Shown: one piece after another, positions 46,673 through 56,990 of the stretch | Position numbering within the stretch: position 1 is the first letter of the stretch | How the letters are laid out: each line of letters begins with the position of its first letter | Source: Paraphysomonas bandaiensis | Lineage: Eukaryota > Chrysophyceae | DNA: 64,000 bases | Reading direction: 5' to 3' | Assembly (NCBI GenBank): GCA_965644295.1 | Contig: CBFFRP010000413.1 | Location: 1 to 64,000 of the forward strand | Program-made: the position numbers and the translations under genes | The notes under the pieces: generated by a model | Databases searched by the model: none | What the model saw: the letters and a program-made list of their open reading frames with translations, nothing else | What the model was told of the DNA's origin: nothing

Positions 46673-47650
46673 GGGGAAATATTATTCAACCTAGTCACAC
46701 TATATTTGGTGGAATAACCTAGTCAGAGGTCAGAGTAAAAAATGAGTCAACCTAGTCAATTTTGGTATTCAACCTTGTCGCTCTTATATCCATTGATTAC
46801 ACACTGTGACTGTCTAAGATACCATCTCACACATGGCTTACAGAGCATCAAAACAAACATTAAAACATAGCAATATGCTCATATATACATATCTACTTAA
46901 CAGGTGTTCGTCTATAGCTTAAAAGTATATAGCGATGGGTCCCCTGTGAGTGTTATGGGGAGGAGGGGTCCATGAAGCTGTGAATATAACTCACTCTATG
47001 ATCTGCATGAGCTGCAAACGCATGACTAGGTTTTATATTGTACTGTTGCGTTTTAGTAGAGTACTGATTATAGGTACCACAGCATATATATGTTGTAAGT
47101 GAGGTATCTTACAAAATCAAGAGCAATACCTATATTGTTATTGCTCTTGTCTACAGCTGTCCGCGGCTATGGGATACTTGCAGCTATTGATCCTACCTCT
47201 AGCCGTAAATCATTTTTGAGGTATGTGCAAGATATATATATTACAATATATTTTACAATCTTGTGACCGTTAATCATTGTATGACAGGCACCCTCCTCAA
47301 CTGTGAACCCACCGATGCCATGGCCCTTAGGAAGCTGTGGAACTGCACCGGACATTGTCACGAGAAACTCTCCAATTCTCGTTGGAATGCGACGTTAAAA
47401 TGTTATGTATTTCATGTATAAAATATCTGCATTCATTAATTGGTGGCTAGAGTATGCACCCATGCTTGAATGAAAATTTTATTTTTGACTAGGTGAGTAG
47501 CATAGACACCTAGTCAACCTAGTCATTGTAAACTGAAAACATGAATTATTAAATGACTAGGTTTTTCAACTGCTTGACTAGGTTTTAATACCAATTTTGG
47601 TGTGATTATTAGGAATTACACCATTTTGACTAGGTCCAATAATAGATTCC
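46673..47650. mobile_element. Compact hAT-like non-autonomous element (CAACCTAGTC family)
   Basis: It is flanked by an exact 8-bp duplication TTCAAGTT (46665-46672 and 47651-47658). Left end GGGGAAATATTATTCAACCT, right end (reverse complement) GGAATCTATTATTGGACCTA. ACCTAGTC/GACTAGGT words are scattered several times through the outer 150 bp on both sides. It has no transposase. Its sequence defines the uninterrupted form of the outer element at 32373-35826: shared blocks include TATAGCGATGGGTCCCCTGT, GGGGAGGAGGGGTCCATGAA and CGGACATTGTCACGAGAAAC. Confidence 0.88.
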
Positions 47651-47658
47651 TTCAAGTT

Positions 47659-48901
47659 CAGATACCTAAGTTATTTCACTATCCAAATATGTCAAATATT
47701 GACACTCGTTTACATCTGTTAAAAGATATAATCGTGTCTTTTCGCATACTGTGACTTTGATATACTTTTTCACTTCATATTTTACATGTGTTTATTTTTC
47801 GACTTCTATAAGTGGAATTCAAAATGAGATCTACAAGTACATTGAAAATGATGAATGATATCAAGCTCTGCAGAACACTATAAATAGTAGATATAATATA
47901 TTACTGTTGAATACAACATAAATTTTTGCATTTTTCGTAGCTCAATTACTTATATTTGAGTTAAACATAGGAATAAAGTATTCTGATTACAGTATACTGT
48001 TGTAGGTAGTAAAACAAAGTAGTGTGAACATTAAGTGTAGATAAATATCAAAGCAACGAAGATATGAAATCTACTACATGCTGTGGCTTAGGAAAGCTAC
48101 ATGCAGACGTTTTTGATTCCTTTGGGCGCTTATACAAGTATCTATTGCAGAGTCATACATTACAACGAGTTCCAGCTCATACATTCAATATCCTAGTCAC
48201 ATGTTACACTACTGGCACACATCAGATAGAAGAATTATGATACGGCGCCTCGTAAGCCCGAGGGCATTGCCCTCCCAACGTTCCAACTGCTTCAATTTTC
48301 CGCTAGTGTAATATGTTTTATAAGCGCAAATAATTTCCTTGCTTCACTTTTTATAACTTGGCTATCTTCGCATCTTCCGGGTTATTTTCTTGAATTATAC
48401 AGCGTGAGCAGTGCCTGACATTTATTTATAAAATAGGTCCACATGAACTTCATATTCGTCAAACTAAGTACTTAGTGATTTCTTTTACCTCAGAATCGGA
48501 ACAATTATGCTATGAACGTAGTGCCCACATTTTCAAAAATGATGGGGCAGCTGTCTCGATAACAAGAAAATTACTCCAGTGAGTCCACTGTCAAGCAAGA
48601 TGCTAATATCAATTTCTGGATTTCGGATATCTATATCTCGTGCACTCGCAGAAGGAATTCCAATTCTATATAGTATCGGCAGTCAGCATCTTATGTTTTC
48701 GGAAATAAATTGAAGCAAAATTACTCTATCTTACTGAAATACAACTACAGCTGTAATACAGATATTTGTTGTCTCAATATTAGTGGCATCTCTGAACAAA
48801 AATATACCAAGGATGCCAATACGCAACATAAACCTTCTGGCCGGAAAAAATGGAAGGAAGTGCAACTTTTCGACGTCCTACTCATACCGGAATACAGCAG
48901 T
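47659..48901. other. Intergenic; possible 5' exon sequence of the MYB gene near its end
   Basis: No gene is recognised up to about 48676. From 48677 to 48901 the frame of the MYB gene is already open (following ATATAG, a possible acceptor) but lacks an ATG. This part may be 5' untranslated region or may belong to an exon joined to an unseen upstream exon. Confidence 0.4.
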
Positions 48902-49538
48902 ATGTCCACAATTTTTAATGAAAACCACGGAGAATTTTATTCTGATGTGTATTCCCACTATTGGGGTGTTTGTGATGAAGTAAACTTGTGCAAGAACTTA
49001 ACTTGTGGAGGCGCAATCCTTTGTATTAATACACGTAACTATGACTCACAACAGCTGGTCATTATGAACGACACGTCCACTAAACCGAAGAACCAGATGT
49101 TGCCTCCTTTCAACAGTGTCTTTGGATTCGAGGTTAAAGTACCATCTTCAGCAGTACCAAGTAAATTAAATCTGAATAAGCGAAAGTTGGAGCACAAGGT
49201 TTTTGTAGTTCCAACAGAGTTTGCAGAGAAAGAGTACACAGTTCAGGATCACTATGCACCAGCAGACTCGAAACCACCGACACAACAAGCACACGGAAGA
49301 TGGTTAGTAAAAAACGTTGCATTAAAGTAATCTTATCTGAGTCATTTCTATATCTTTTAGGAGTAGAGAAGAGCATGCACTATTTCTTCGTGCCATATCA
49401 AAGCACGGAAGAAATCTACGTAAAATTGCGGCTGAAATTCCGACTCGAAGTTACACTCAAGTGCGCACACATGCTGAAAAGTGTTTCTCACTTCGAGATA
49501 CACCCATATTTAGAAAAGTTGTTCACCAAAGCGTCTGA
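48902..49538 (+). CDS. MYB-like (SHAQKYF-class) DNA-binding protein
   Basis: Exons 48902-49302 and 49361-49538 join in phase 2 across a 58-nt intron (TG/GTTAGT...TTTTAG/G), restoring the first Trp of the MYB repeat. The product from the first in-frame ATG is 192 residues. Residues ~131-176 form a single MYB/SANT repeat of the SHAQKYF class: GRWSREEHALFLRAISKHGR, then IAAEIPTRSYTQVRTHAEKC and F. Here the class motif reads THAEKCF rather than SHAQKYF. Such proteins usually bind DNA as transcription factors in plants, algae and other protists. The N-terminal part has no recognised domain. The real start may be upstream, because the frame stays open to 48677. The family call is firm; target genes are unknown. 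Confidence 0.8.
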
Positions 49539-50767
49539 TTATGAGTAGTCGGTGGAGCTGTGTTAGCAAAGTGTTTCGTATAAGGCAGTATATCTGTCAT
49601 GTGTCAATTTATGTTGCAATGCGTATGATGATTTCAAGCTGTTATTATGATTTGTATATCGGTTGAATACTAATATCTTCAGTAAGTTTGCTGTGCTAAC
49701 TATTTCAATGCGTTTTCCAGTACTATTTTTTTGTAACCCTTTCATAATTTTTAGCCTCCGAAACCAGAAAGACAAACTAATGACTCACGACATACGACAT
49801 ATGTACGTAAATAATAGTATACACGATGACATAACAGCATAGTTATTTAAATTGCAGTATTGCCTTGTTCTAATGGCGTGTTCTAGTGTAGTGCTACTGT
49901 TAATTAAACTAAGCGCTTTGTGTGTGTTGCCTAACAAAGACCCAGTGGGTCAGATCTTCACATCTACCATCAACACTATCCACACATGATAACAATACTA
50001 AACCTCGCGCATTCTGGGTCTAATCTAATGCCTTGCGAACTCTTCACAATACATACACACGTCACGCGTAGCTATTAGAAATCCCATGTAATCTTTGTGA
50101 AGGCAAGGTGGAGCGGTGGAGGGATAGGGTGACTCTAACAGAATCTACGCAGGAACTCTATGGTCAGCCAAGATGGTGAACGGTTGGGAGACTGAGTAGT
50201 ATCACATGATACTTTCATATTTACAGCCACAGGATAGAGCGCATATCAGGAATAGGGAACAATATATTGATTGGTGGATCAGCCAAAAATTCTATATATA
50301 CATTGTTCCTGTTAAAGTATCTCACAATATATTGCAATCAACAGTTTGATAGTAGTAGACTGATATGAAAGCTTCTGAACTGTAGGGTGCAAAATTCAAT
50401 CAGGCGAAGAACTTGAGTTGACAAGCTCTGAGAAAGATGCTGTTAGAATAAATCTCCGTTCAGACAGTGATTGAAACAATATAGAGGATGATGAAGCGTT
50501 AACTATGCGTAAAATTTCTTCAGTCAGTCCAACAAATTAAGAAGCAAAAGTTGCAACATCTAAGTACAGGTGCACGGGACATGCACTATACACTTCCAAA
50601 AAATGTGAACACAGCTAAATTTATTATATCAGCGTATGTATCCTACATTAGTATGATGTTGTTTCTGACACGCTAATCGGCCGTTGTGCCGGATGCAAGC
50701 ATAGTTCAAAACATTTATGAATATTGTGATGCTGACGTCACCGATGATGACTCAGAGGAAAATAGTA
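49539..50767. other. Intergenic with decayed coding remnants
   Basis: 49539-50380 shows nothing recognisable. Between about 50400 and 50770, plus-strand frames carry protein-like pieces separated by stops (SGEELELTSSEKDAVRINLR; ATSKYRCTGHALYTSKKCEH; VPDASIVQNIYEYCDADVTD), suggesting a degraded ORF of an unidentified mobile element. Confidence 0.4.
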
Positions 50768-50852
50768 GTAAAAGTTTTATTATTAGCAATAGGCATTTTA
50801 GAGTTAGTGCTTAACTATTCTGATAATATCCTACTATTTAACACTACGAAAG
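50768..50852 (+). repeat. Dispersed structured repeat, copy E, 5' piece
   Basis: TTATTATTAGCAATAGGCAT through CTATTTAACACTACGAAAG is the 5' end of the repeat, interrupted at the core's outer stem by the copia insertion. It resumes at 56588. Confidence 0.9.
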
Positions 50853-51117
50853 AATAAAGAATTGATCTTTATAATAGTAAAACAATGTTGTGATTATTAG
50901 AGTGTAAGTAATGAACACGATAGAGTGAAAATTATGAATAACAATATAGAACGTACTATCATGCACAACGGAATAGTTAGAAGTGTAACTGATAATGACG
51001 ACGTTATGATGACGATCACGTATCTTCGACAGATACTCTCTCTAATTCAGTTCATGGTATATTTCATTGAACATTATAACTCACAGATACAATCATGTAT
51101 TAAGCTGAATCCTAATA
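50853..51117 (-). repeat. 3' LTR of the copia element
   Basis: 265 bp. In element orientation it begins TATTAGGATTCAGC and ends AATTCTTTATT, rather than the usual TG...CA. It appears identical to 56323-56587. Confidence 0.95.
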
Positions 51118-51130
51118 CGCCCCCTCAATG
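51118..51130 (-). other. Polypurine tract
   Basis: In element orientation ATTGAGGGGGCG lies directly before the 3' LTR. It is the expected primer for plus-strand synthesis. Confidence 0.75.
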
Positions 51131-51317
51131 AAATAATCAGTGAATCGTAGATAATAGAGAGAATATGAACTTATGCACACTGAGAGTAAAAACCAGAGTA
51201 GCAGTCACTAGTCAATAATAAGCGAACTGCAGAGATGCCATATTGTGAGACCATCCTTCTAGTCCAGCATCATGTATTGAATAAAAATAAAAAAAAATGG
51301 TAAAAACTCCGTGTAAC

Positions 51318-54300
51318 TCAAACTAGCCACCTAGGTCGCTTGTGGCTTGTTAATTGTGATTTAGGTGTCTCTGAGGTTGTTGATCGCTTTCTGTTGCTGC
51401 TGGATGGGATGTCGAACCCAGCTCCCCCCATCAATGTAGTTCGCAATTGAAGAAAATTAGTTGTTCCTAGTGGTTTCGTGAGAAGATCGGCTAACATTGA
51501 CGTGGTGGGAATATGGTCAACAGTCAATTGGTTTTCGGCAATATTTTCTCGAATGAAATGATACCGTATCGCAATATGTTTCGTACGACGATGATGAGTA
51601 GGATTGTAGCATAATTGGACTGCCCCTTTATTATCGCACCAAATAGTTGTTGAGAATGGAAGTTTGAAACCAATTTCTGATAATAAAGAGCGTAGCCATA
51701 ATGCTTCCTGAGCTGCTGACGATAGAGCCATATACTCAGCTTCAGTAGATGACAATGCCACAGTTGTCTGTAATCGAGATTGCCATGATATAAGACAATT
51801 ACCTATGAAGAATGTAAAAGCTGTAGTGGACCGTCGAGTGAGGTGACATCGTGCCCAATCGCTATCGCAGTATCCTGACAATGTTATGTGGGATCCAGAA
51901 TATATCAATCCTTGCTTAGCAGTGCCTTTGAGATACCTAAGAACATGTAACGCAGCATTACAGGTAGTTAGATTAGGCATATCAGAAAATCTGGCAAGAG
52001 TATTGACTGCGTAGGCGATATCCGGTCGAGTGCATACAGCTAGATACATCAGGGAACCTATGAGCTCCTTGTAGGGGAAATTCTGAACATAACTTTGATT
52101 TGACTCTGAAAGATGATTGTATTCATGTAAATCATAGTTGAAAGACAGTAACATAGGTGTTGACATGGGTTTACTGTTGGACATGTTGAATTTGTCCAGC
52201 AGTTTTCTGACATACTGCTCCTGACTGAGAGTCGTGATATTTTTGTCAAAATCTTGATGAATGGAGATGCCCAAGTAATAATCTAGGAGTCCGAGATCCG
52301 TAATTTCGAACTTTTTGGATAAATGATCTTTGAATTGTTGGATATCAGTGTCGGATGTAGATGCTATAATAATATCGTCCACATACATGGCTATTAGCAT
52401 AATCCTGCCATTAATCTGCTTTTTGAATATACACGGGTCAGATATTAGTCTGGTGAAACCCATATCTAGCATAAAATTTGTACAGCACTTATACCAGTTA
52501 AGACCTGCTTGCTTTAGACCATAGATGCTTTTCATCAGTTTGAGGACTTTTCCGTCAGGGACGTCCATGCCAGGAGGGGGATACATGTATATGTCCTCTT
52601 CGAGGTCAGCATTGATGTACGCAGTTGTGAAATCGATTTGGTGCAATTTGAGTTTCATAATAGTCGAAAGGGCAATAATTGTACGTAGGGATGTAGCCTT
52701 CGCGACGGGGCTGTATGTGTCATTGTAATCGATGCCTTGGATTTGAGTAAAACCCTGTGCGACTAGTCGAGCCTTGAATTTGATATCATTCTGTTTTCTT
52801 TTTATTTTGAATATGAGTTTCCCCTTTATGGCTCTTGCTCCAGGTGGTAACGCAGTGTATCTCCAGCACCCTTTCCTCTGAAGAGTGGATATTTCTCTGT
52901 TGATAGCATCGATCCACTGCTGTTTATATTTACCTGAAATAGCATCTTGAACACTCTTTGGTGTATCAGTTAGCTCGTCAATGTCATCGCAATTACTGAT
53001 AGCATGCATAACAATATCAATATTGTTAGTATGTAATTTTGATATACATTGTGTGTCATGTGCCATATGATTTACTACATGTTTAGCATTTACATCACAT
53101 GTATATACACCATCACCAAGTTTATGTATATTTACGATTACCCGTTTCCTGGCCATTCTCCTGCTTCGGAGAACACTCTTTCTACCAGCTAAAAATTGTT
53201 GTTTTGCTGTAGCACGGACCTTACTTGGCCCTTCAGGTGTACCCTGATTTTCCCAATCTCCCGATGAATCAGCAGGCTTGTTGCAGCGTTTGGCCACACG
53301 CTGACGCACACGATCCACTTGACCGTGTGGTGCCGGATTCGGCACTAGATTCCCATTGAATTGTTTCGAAGGGCGAGTCTTCGCTATCTTTGCATCGGAG
53401 TGGGTAGGTTCACACCGATGGCTGCTGATTCTCTCCTGCGCGGCATCATGATGTCTTCGATTCACGCCACTCCCCCTGGAAGTAGCGGCTGGCGCTGGAG
53501 ATCCATTAACTGTATCGGGGTCTCGATCTGATTTGCTGGATTTATGTATTGGGGTTTTCGATCGAGAAGTATTACATTTGAGACCAACTGCTTTGAGTTC
53601 TATGTATTCTTCAGTGTACTTTTCGACGTCTGCAGCATGAATGGGGTCGTCGAGCTGGATGAGTCGTGTCTTGTCACCGCTGTCGTCCACTAGACCACGA
53701 TACGCTGCGATTAATCCTTTTCTGAGCTTTATTTGAGTTGTTACATATGTTAATCCATCGTCTGGATCTACATGAGCTAGGCCTATGAGATATTTGAAAC
53801 TTTCTACTGTCCTGGAGGTCTCATTCTCTCTGAAGATCTCATTTATCTCTTTAAAATATCTCTTATCCGCTGGTGGAACACATTCGTTGAAAAATACATG
53901 TCCTGATATAACAAAATCTCTTAATGCGGGAACAAAGACTATATATCCAGGACCATCCTCTCGATAGCCCATAAAATACCCAGGCCAGCTATGTCTGTCC
54001 CAATTGTTCTTTCGGAGACTGGAATCGATATTCACAAAGCATTTACATCCCCATATTCTGGCATAACTCAAGTCTGGTATTTCGTTTTCGATAAACTGAA
54101 GTGGAGACATAAATCCTTTAGCTGTTTGACACGGTAACCTGTTCTTGATGTGTATTGTCGCCTTTGAGGCTTGTTCCCAGAAATTCGGTGGGAGTCCAGA
54201 GTCGATAAGGCTGCTGAGTGCTCGTTCTTTAGTTGTCCGCCATGATCGCTCTTGGAATGGGTTATCCTCGGGGGTATACGGGGAGTTGAAAGTCCATGTA

Positions 54301-56312
54301 GCCCCTATTGATTGAAGATACTCTAGAACTTTTCTTGATACCAGCTCCTTCCCCCCATCCGCATGATAATGTTGTAGTCGTTTGCCTTTACTATGTAGAT
54401 ACATGACAACTTTCTGGATGGATTGGATGACGAAATCTTCATCTCTCGTTGGTCCGTAGGAGTCCCATTGGTGTCTGGAAGCTACATCTGTCATCCCGAG
54501 TATGTAACGGTTGCCAGTAATGATTGCCTCTGGTGCATGGGGTCCAGAAAAATCGGCTACTACTAGCTCCCCCAGCTCATTTGCTCTTCTTACACGCTTG
54601 AGCAGCATTTGTCTGATAGCGTGTCTATGTTTTCGGCGATGAGATTTACCACTAGCACAACCATCACATAGGCCACCCGGTAAAGAAGTAGCATTCATCT
54701 CCGACTTCGTTAACTTAATACCCGTTACTAATTTTGACTGTACAGCTTTCTGTATGAGTCCAATTGAAGAATGTGCCAATCTCTTATGTGCTAGAGTTGC
54801 GAGTGGGCCTGAAGCAGTTGAAGCAAGGTGGGATTCGTCAATAGGAGTACCGAGGTCTGTTAATGGAATTTCATATAGGCCTCCAACTCCCTTACCCTTT
54901 GATAGCAGTATTTCATCTTTATATATCTCAACTGATTGGTTTCCGAACAAGATTTTATACCCTAGGTCATCTAATTGGCTGATGGACACGAGTGTCCTCG
55001 AAGCATGGTCCACGTGCTTGCACTTGGGGATAATACCAAGTCTTCCATGTCCTGAAGAGGTCATAGTCGATCCTGACTTAGCTGTTTGAATGTCGGTGAG
55101 GCATTCCTCATAATTGGTGATGTATCCGGCTTCAGGTGTGATGGAGACTGTGCAGCCAGAATCAAGGGTTCCCATTCCGGCTTCTTGATCAAAAACGAAG
55201 TTCGTTTGGTCGTTTGTTGGATATCCGACTCCTCCGAAGTCTCGTCCTTTCTGTTGTAATGGACCACTGTCTTCATAATCTGCAAACTGGTCGGATTCGT
55301 CGTTTTCAGTGCTCTGGTGGGTCTGGAATCTAACTTTTTTGAATTTCCTACTGGTTGATTTGTTTCCAGAGGAACTCTTCATTTGTTGGATCCTTTCCCA
55401 TGAGTGTTTGCATTCTGAAGCGATGTGTCCTTTTCCATCGCATCGGAAACACTTAATGTCCTTGTCAGTTCTCTTGTCATGTTTCGGTTTATTGGAACGG
55501 TTTCTGAAAGATGTCCCCTTTTTGCGCTTGGAATTCACTTTACTTTTGAAAAATGGGGGTTTTGAGGCTGCAAGCTGAATACTGTCGGTTTTTGTTTCTT
55601 CGTTGCTTGACAAGAGCATTCCTACAGACGAGCTTCCTAATCCGCGTAGTCTGCGTATGAGTGTTTTGTAGTCATCGATAGGGTGCATCTGCAGGTTGAT
55701 TGCCAGTTCACGATACGTCATATTTTCTTTGGATACCAGGCCTTGTCGAATGCGTGAGATGAGATCTTGGTCACTTATCCGATGACCATAATTAATCAGC
55801 TTGTTTCGGAGCTTTTCGACAGCGTCAAGAAAGTTGATTATCGACTGACCTTTTTTGATTTTTATGCTCTGAAACTGGCCAATCAGATCAGTGATGACGT
55901 CGTTAGTCGTTTTTTCTTTGAAGTGGTTGAGCAAGTCCGTCCAGGCGGTTTTACCGTCTCCATCGGGGACGTTCTCCAAAATCCCTTCAGCCTCTTCATT
56001 CTGACCAATGATAGAGCTTGCAATGACTGACCATAGGTAGTTATTACCTTCATCATAATATCGTTTCGCATCCTGATACTGTTCGAGTCGATACTGGTAG
56101 TCCTCGTCATCTGAGTTTTCTCCTGCTTCAGGCTCAATTGGATGATCGTTCTGTAGAGTATAAACGATCTTAGGCTTGCGATAGAACCATGCACGGCACT
56201 TCTTCTGCCACCTGGAGAAGTTCTTCGCATCGAATTTTGGCATTGAGTCCTTTCGCTTGTCGGTTGTCGAATCCGAGTCGGTTGAGTCGTAACTTGTAAC
56301 TTGAACTGACAT
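51318..56312 (-). CDS. Copia gag-pol polyprotein
   Basis: One 1664-residue frame with all Ty1/copia domains in order. Gag comes first, with a CCHC knuckle CFRCDGKGHIASEC near residue 287. Aspartic protease follows with DSG at about 384. Integrase has an HHCC finger (HKRLAHSS near 507 and CDGC) and catalytic D585, D650 and E686, a DD35E spacing. Reverse transcriptase has KARLVAQGFTQIQGIDY and YVDD near 1307. RNase H has CDSDW near 1480, STEAEY near 1524 and CDNKGA near 1557. The integrase-before-RT order is diagnostic of copia. It copies RNA into cDNA and inserts it in the genome, acting in cytoplasmic particles and then the nucleus. The start ATG at 56312 sits at the inner edge of the primer-binding site, leaving almost no leader. 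No stop or frameshift separates gag from pol, so any control of their ratio is not visible. Confidence 0.96.
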   Translation of the reverse strand: MSVQVTSYDSTDSDSTTDKRKDSMPKFDAKNFSRWQKKCRAWFYRKPKIVYTLQNDHPIEPEAGENSDDEDYQYRLEQYQDAKRYYDEGNNYLWSVIASSIIGQNEEAEGILENVPDGDGKTAWTDLLNHFKEKTTNDVITDLIGQFQSIKIKKGQSIINFLDAVEKLRNKLINYGHRISDQDLISRIRQGLVSKENMTYRELAINLQMHPIDDYKTLIRRLRGLGSSSVGMLLSSNEETKTDSIQLAASKPPFFKSKVNSKRKKGTSFRNRSNKPKHDKRTDKDIKCFRCDGKGHIASECKHSWERIQQMKSSSGNKSTSRKFKKVRFQTHQSTENDESDQFADYEDSGPLQQKGRDFGGVGYPTNDQTNFVFDQEAGMGTLDSGCTVSITPEAGYITNYEECLTDIQTAKSGSTMTSSGHGRLGIIPKCKHVDHASRTLVSISQLDDLGYKILFGNQSVEIYKDEILLSKGKGVGGLYEIPLTDLGTPIDESHLASTASGPLATLAHKRLAHSSIGLIQKAVQSKLVTGIKLTKSEMNATSLPGGLCDGCASGKSHRRKHRHAIRQMLLKRVRRANELGELVVADFSGPHAPEAIITGNRYILGMTDVASRHQWDSYGPTRDEDFVIQSIQKVVMYLHSKGKRLQHYHADGGKELVSRKVLEYLQSIGATWTFNSPYTPEDNPFQERSWRTTKERALSSLIDSGLPPNFWEQASKATIHIKNRLPCQTAKGFMSPLQFIENEIPDLSYARIWGCKCFVNIDSSLRKNNWDRHSWPGYFMGYREDGPGYIVFVPALRDFVISGHVFFNECVPPADKRYFKEINEIFRENETSRTVESFKYLIGLAHVDPDDGLTYVTTQIKLRKGLIAAYRGLVDDSGDKTRLIQLDDPIHAADVEKYTEEYIELKAVGLKCNTSRSKTPIHKSSKSDRDPDTVNGSPAPAATSRGSGVNRRHHDAAQERISSHRCEPTHSDAKIAKTRPSKQFNGNLVPNPAPHGQVDRVRQRVAKRCNKPADSSGDWENQGTPEGPSKVRATAKQQFLAGRKSVLRSRRMARKRVIVNIHKLGDGVYTCDVNAKHVVNHMAHDTQCISKLHTNNIDIVMHAISNCDDIDELTDTPKSVQDAISGKYKQQWIDAINREISTLQRKGCWRYTALPPGARAIKGKLIFKIKRKQNDIKFKARLVAQGFTQIQGIDYNDTYSPVAKATSLRTIIALSTIMKLKLHQIDFTTAYINADLEEDIYMYPPPGMDVPDGKVLKLMKSIYGLKQAGLNWYKCCTNFMLDMGFTRLISDPCIFKKQINGRIMLIAMYVDDIIIASTSDTDIQQFKDHLSKKFEITDLGLLDYYLGISIHQDFDKNITTLSQEQYVRKLLDKFNMSNSKPMSTPMLLSFNYDLHEYNHLSESNQSYVQNFPYKELIGSLMYLAVCTRPDIAYAVNTLARFSDMPNLTTCNAALHVLRYLKGTAKQGLIYSGSHITLSGYCDSDWARCHLTRRSTTAFTFFIGNCLISWQSRLQTTVALSSTEAEYMALSSAAQEALWLRSLLSEIGFKLPFSTTIWCDNKGAVQLCYNPTHHRRTKHIAIRYHFIRENIAENQLTVDHIPTTSMLADLLTKPLGTTNFLQLRTTLMGGAGFDIPSSSNRKRSTTSETPKSQLTSHKRPRWLV

Positions 56313-56322
56313 CTCGCTACCA
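56311..56322 (-). other. Primer-binding site, initiator Met tRNA type
   Basis: TGGTAGCGAGAT immediately follows the 5' LTR in element orientation and would pair with a tRNA 3' end reading ATCTCGCTACCA. TGGTA-type sites are usual for copia elements primed by initiator tRNA-Met. The gag-pol ATG overlaps its last bases. Confidence 0.75.
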
Positions 56323-56587
56323 AATAAAGAATTGATCTTTATAATAGTAAAACAATGTTGTGATTATTAGAGTGTAAGTAATGAACACGATAGAGTGAAA
56401 ATTATGAATAACAATATAGAACGTACTATCATGCACAACGGAATAGTTAGAAGTGTAACTGATAATGACGACGTTATGATGACGATCACGTATCTTCGAC
56501 AGATACTCTCTCTAATTCAGTTCATGGTATATTTCATTGAACATTATAACTCACAGATACAATCATGTATTAAGCTGAATCCTAATA
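56323..56587 (-). repeat. 5' LTR of the copia element
   Basis: 265 bp, apparently identical to 50853-51117. It should contain the element's promoter; no clear TATA box stands out from the AT-rich sequence. Confidence 0.95.
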
Positions 56588-56990
56588 GAAAGCTGCTTGT
56601 GCGTCACCGCAAGTACCAAGGTGCAATCACTTTCGCTCTATCACTCAAAGCAAACGCAGCGAGAAAGCAGAATGTTGATATACCTGACATCTGCTGACTT
56701 CAGGGTTTTTGAGTCCGTAAGAAGGTGAACAGCCCGGATGCTTGAATTCAGCAGATAGCCCAATACCCCTGATAGCCTTGAGGTGGACCCATTCCCTGAC
56801 GCCTGTCTATTCGTCAGGGCCCAAAGACGTCTACACAAGTGACATTTAATTTGTATTAGGCTATGAGTGGGCAGAAGAATATCTACTGACTATATAATAT
56901 GTAATTCACGCTCCTAGTTTCCCAGAGAAAAACCTCCAAAAATCCCACGAAAGGTGCGAGTCCGACTTTGTTGAGGGCGGAAATAGTTAT
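56588..56990 (+). repeat. Dispersed structured repeat, copy E, 3' piece
   Basis: It resumes GAAAGCTGCTTGTGCGTCAC and runs through the core and the 3' half (CCCGGATGCTTG, GTCAGGGCCCAAAGACGTCT, GGCTATGAGTGGGCAGAAGA) to AAAGGTGCGAGTCCGACTTT and GTTGAGGG. With 50768-50852 it makes a near full-length copy of about 485 bp. Confidence 0.9.

Larger units (their letters stand above)
50853..56587 (-). mobile_element. Intact Ty1/copia LTR retrotransposon
   Basis: A 5735-bp element on the minus strand. Two 265-bp LTRs (50853-51117 and 56323-56587) look identical base for base, and it is flanked by the 5-bp duplication GAAAG (50848-50852 and 56588-56592). A primer-binding site abuts the 5' LTR, a polypurine tract abuts the 3' LTR, and one uninterrupted 1664-codon gag-pol frame fills the interior. 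The host site is a copy of the dispersed structured repeat, whose halves rejoin when the element is removed. Identical LTRs and an open frame indicate a recent insertion that may still be capable of movement. Confidence 0.96.

Noticed and set aside
47167-47361. 64-codon frame inside the compact hAT-like element
   Set aside because: Not conserved as a frame in the related copy at 32.7-32.9 kb; probably chance.
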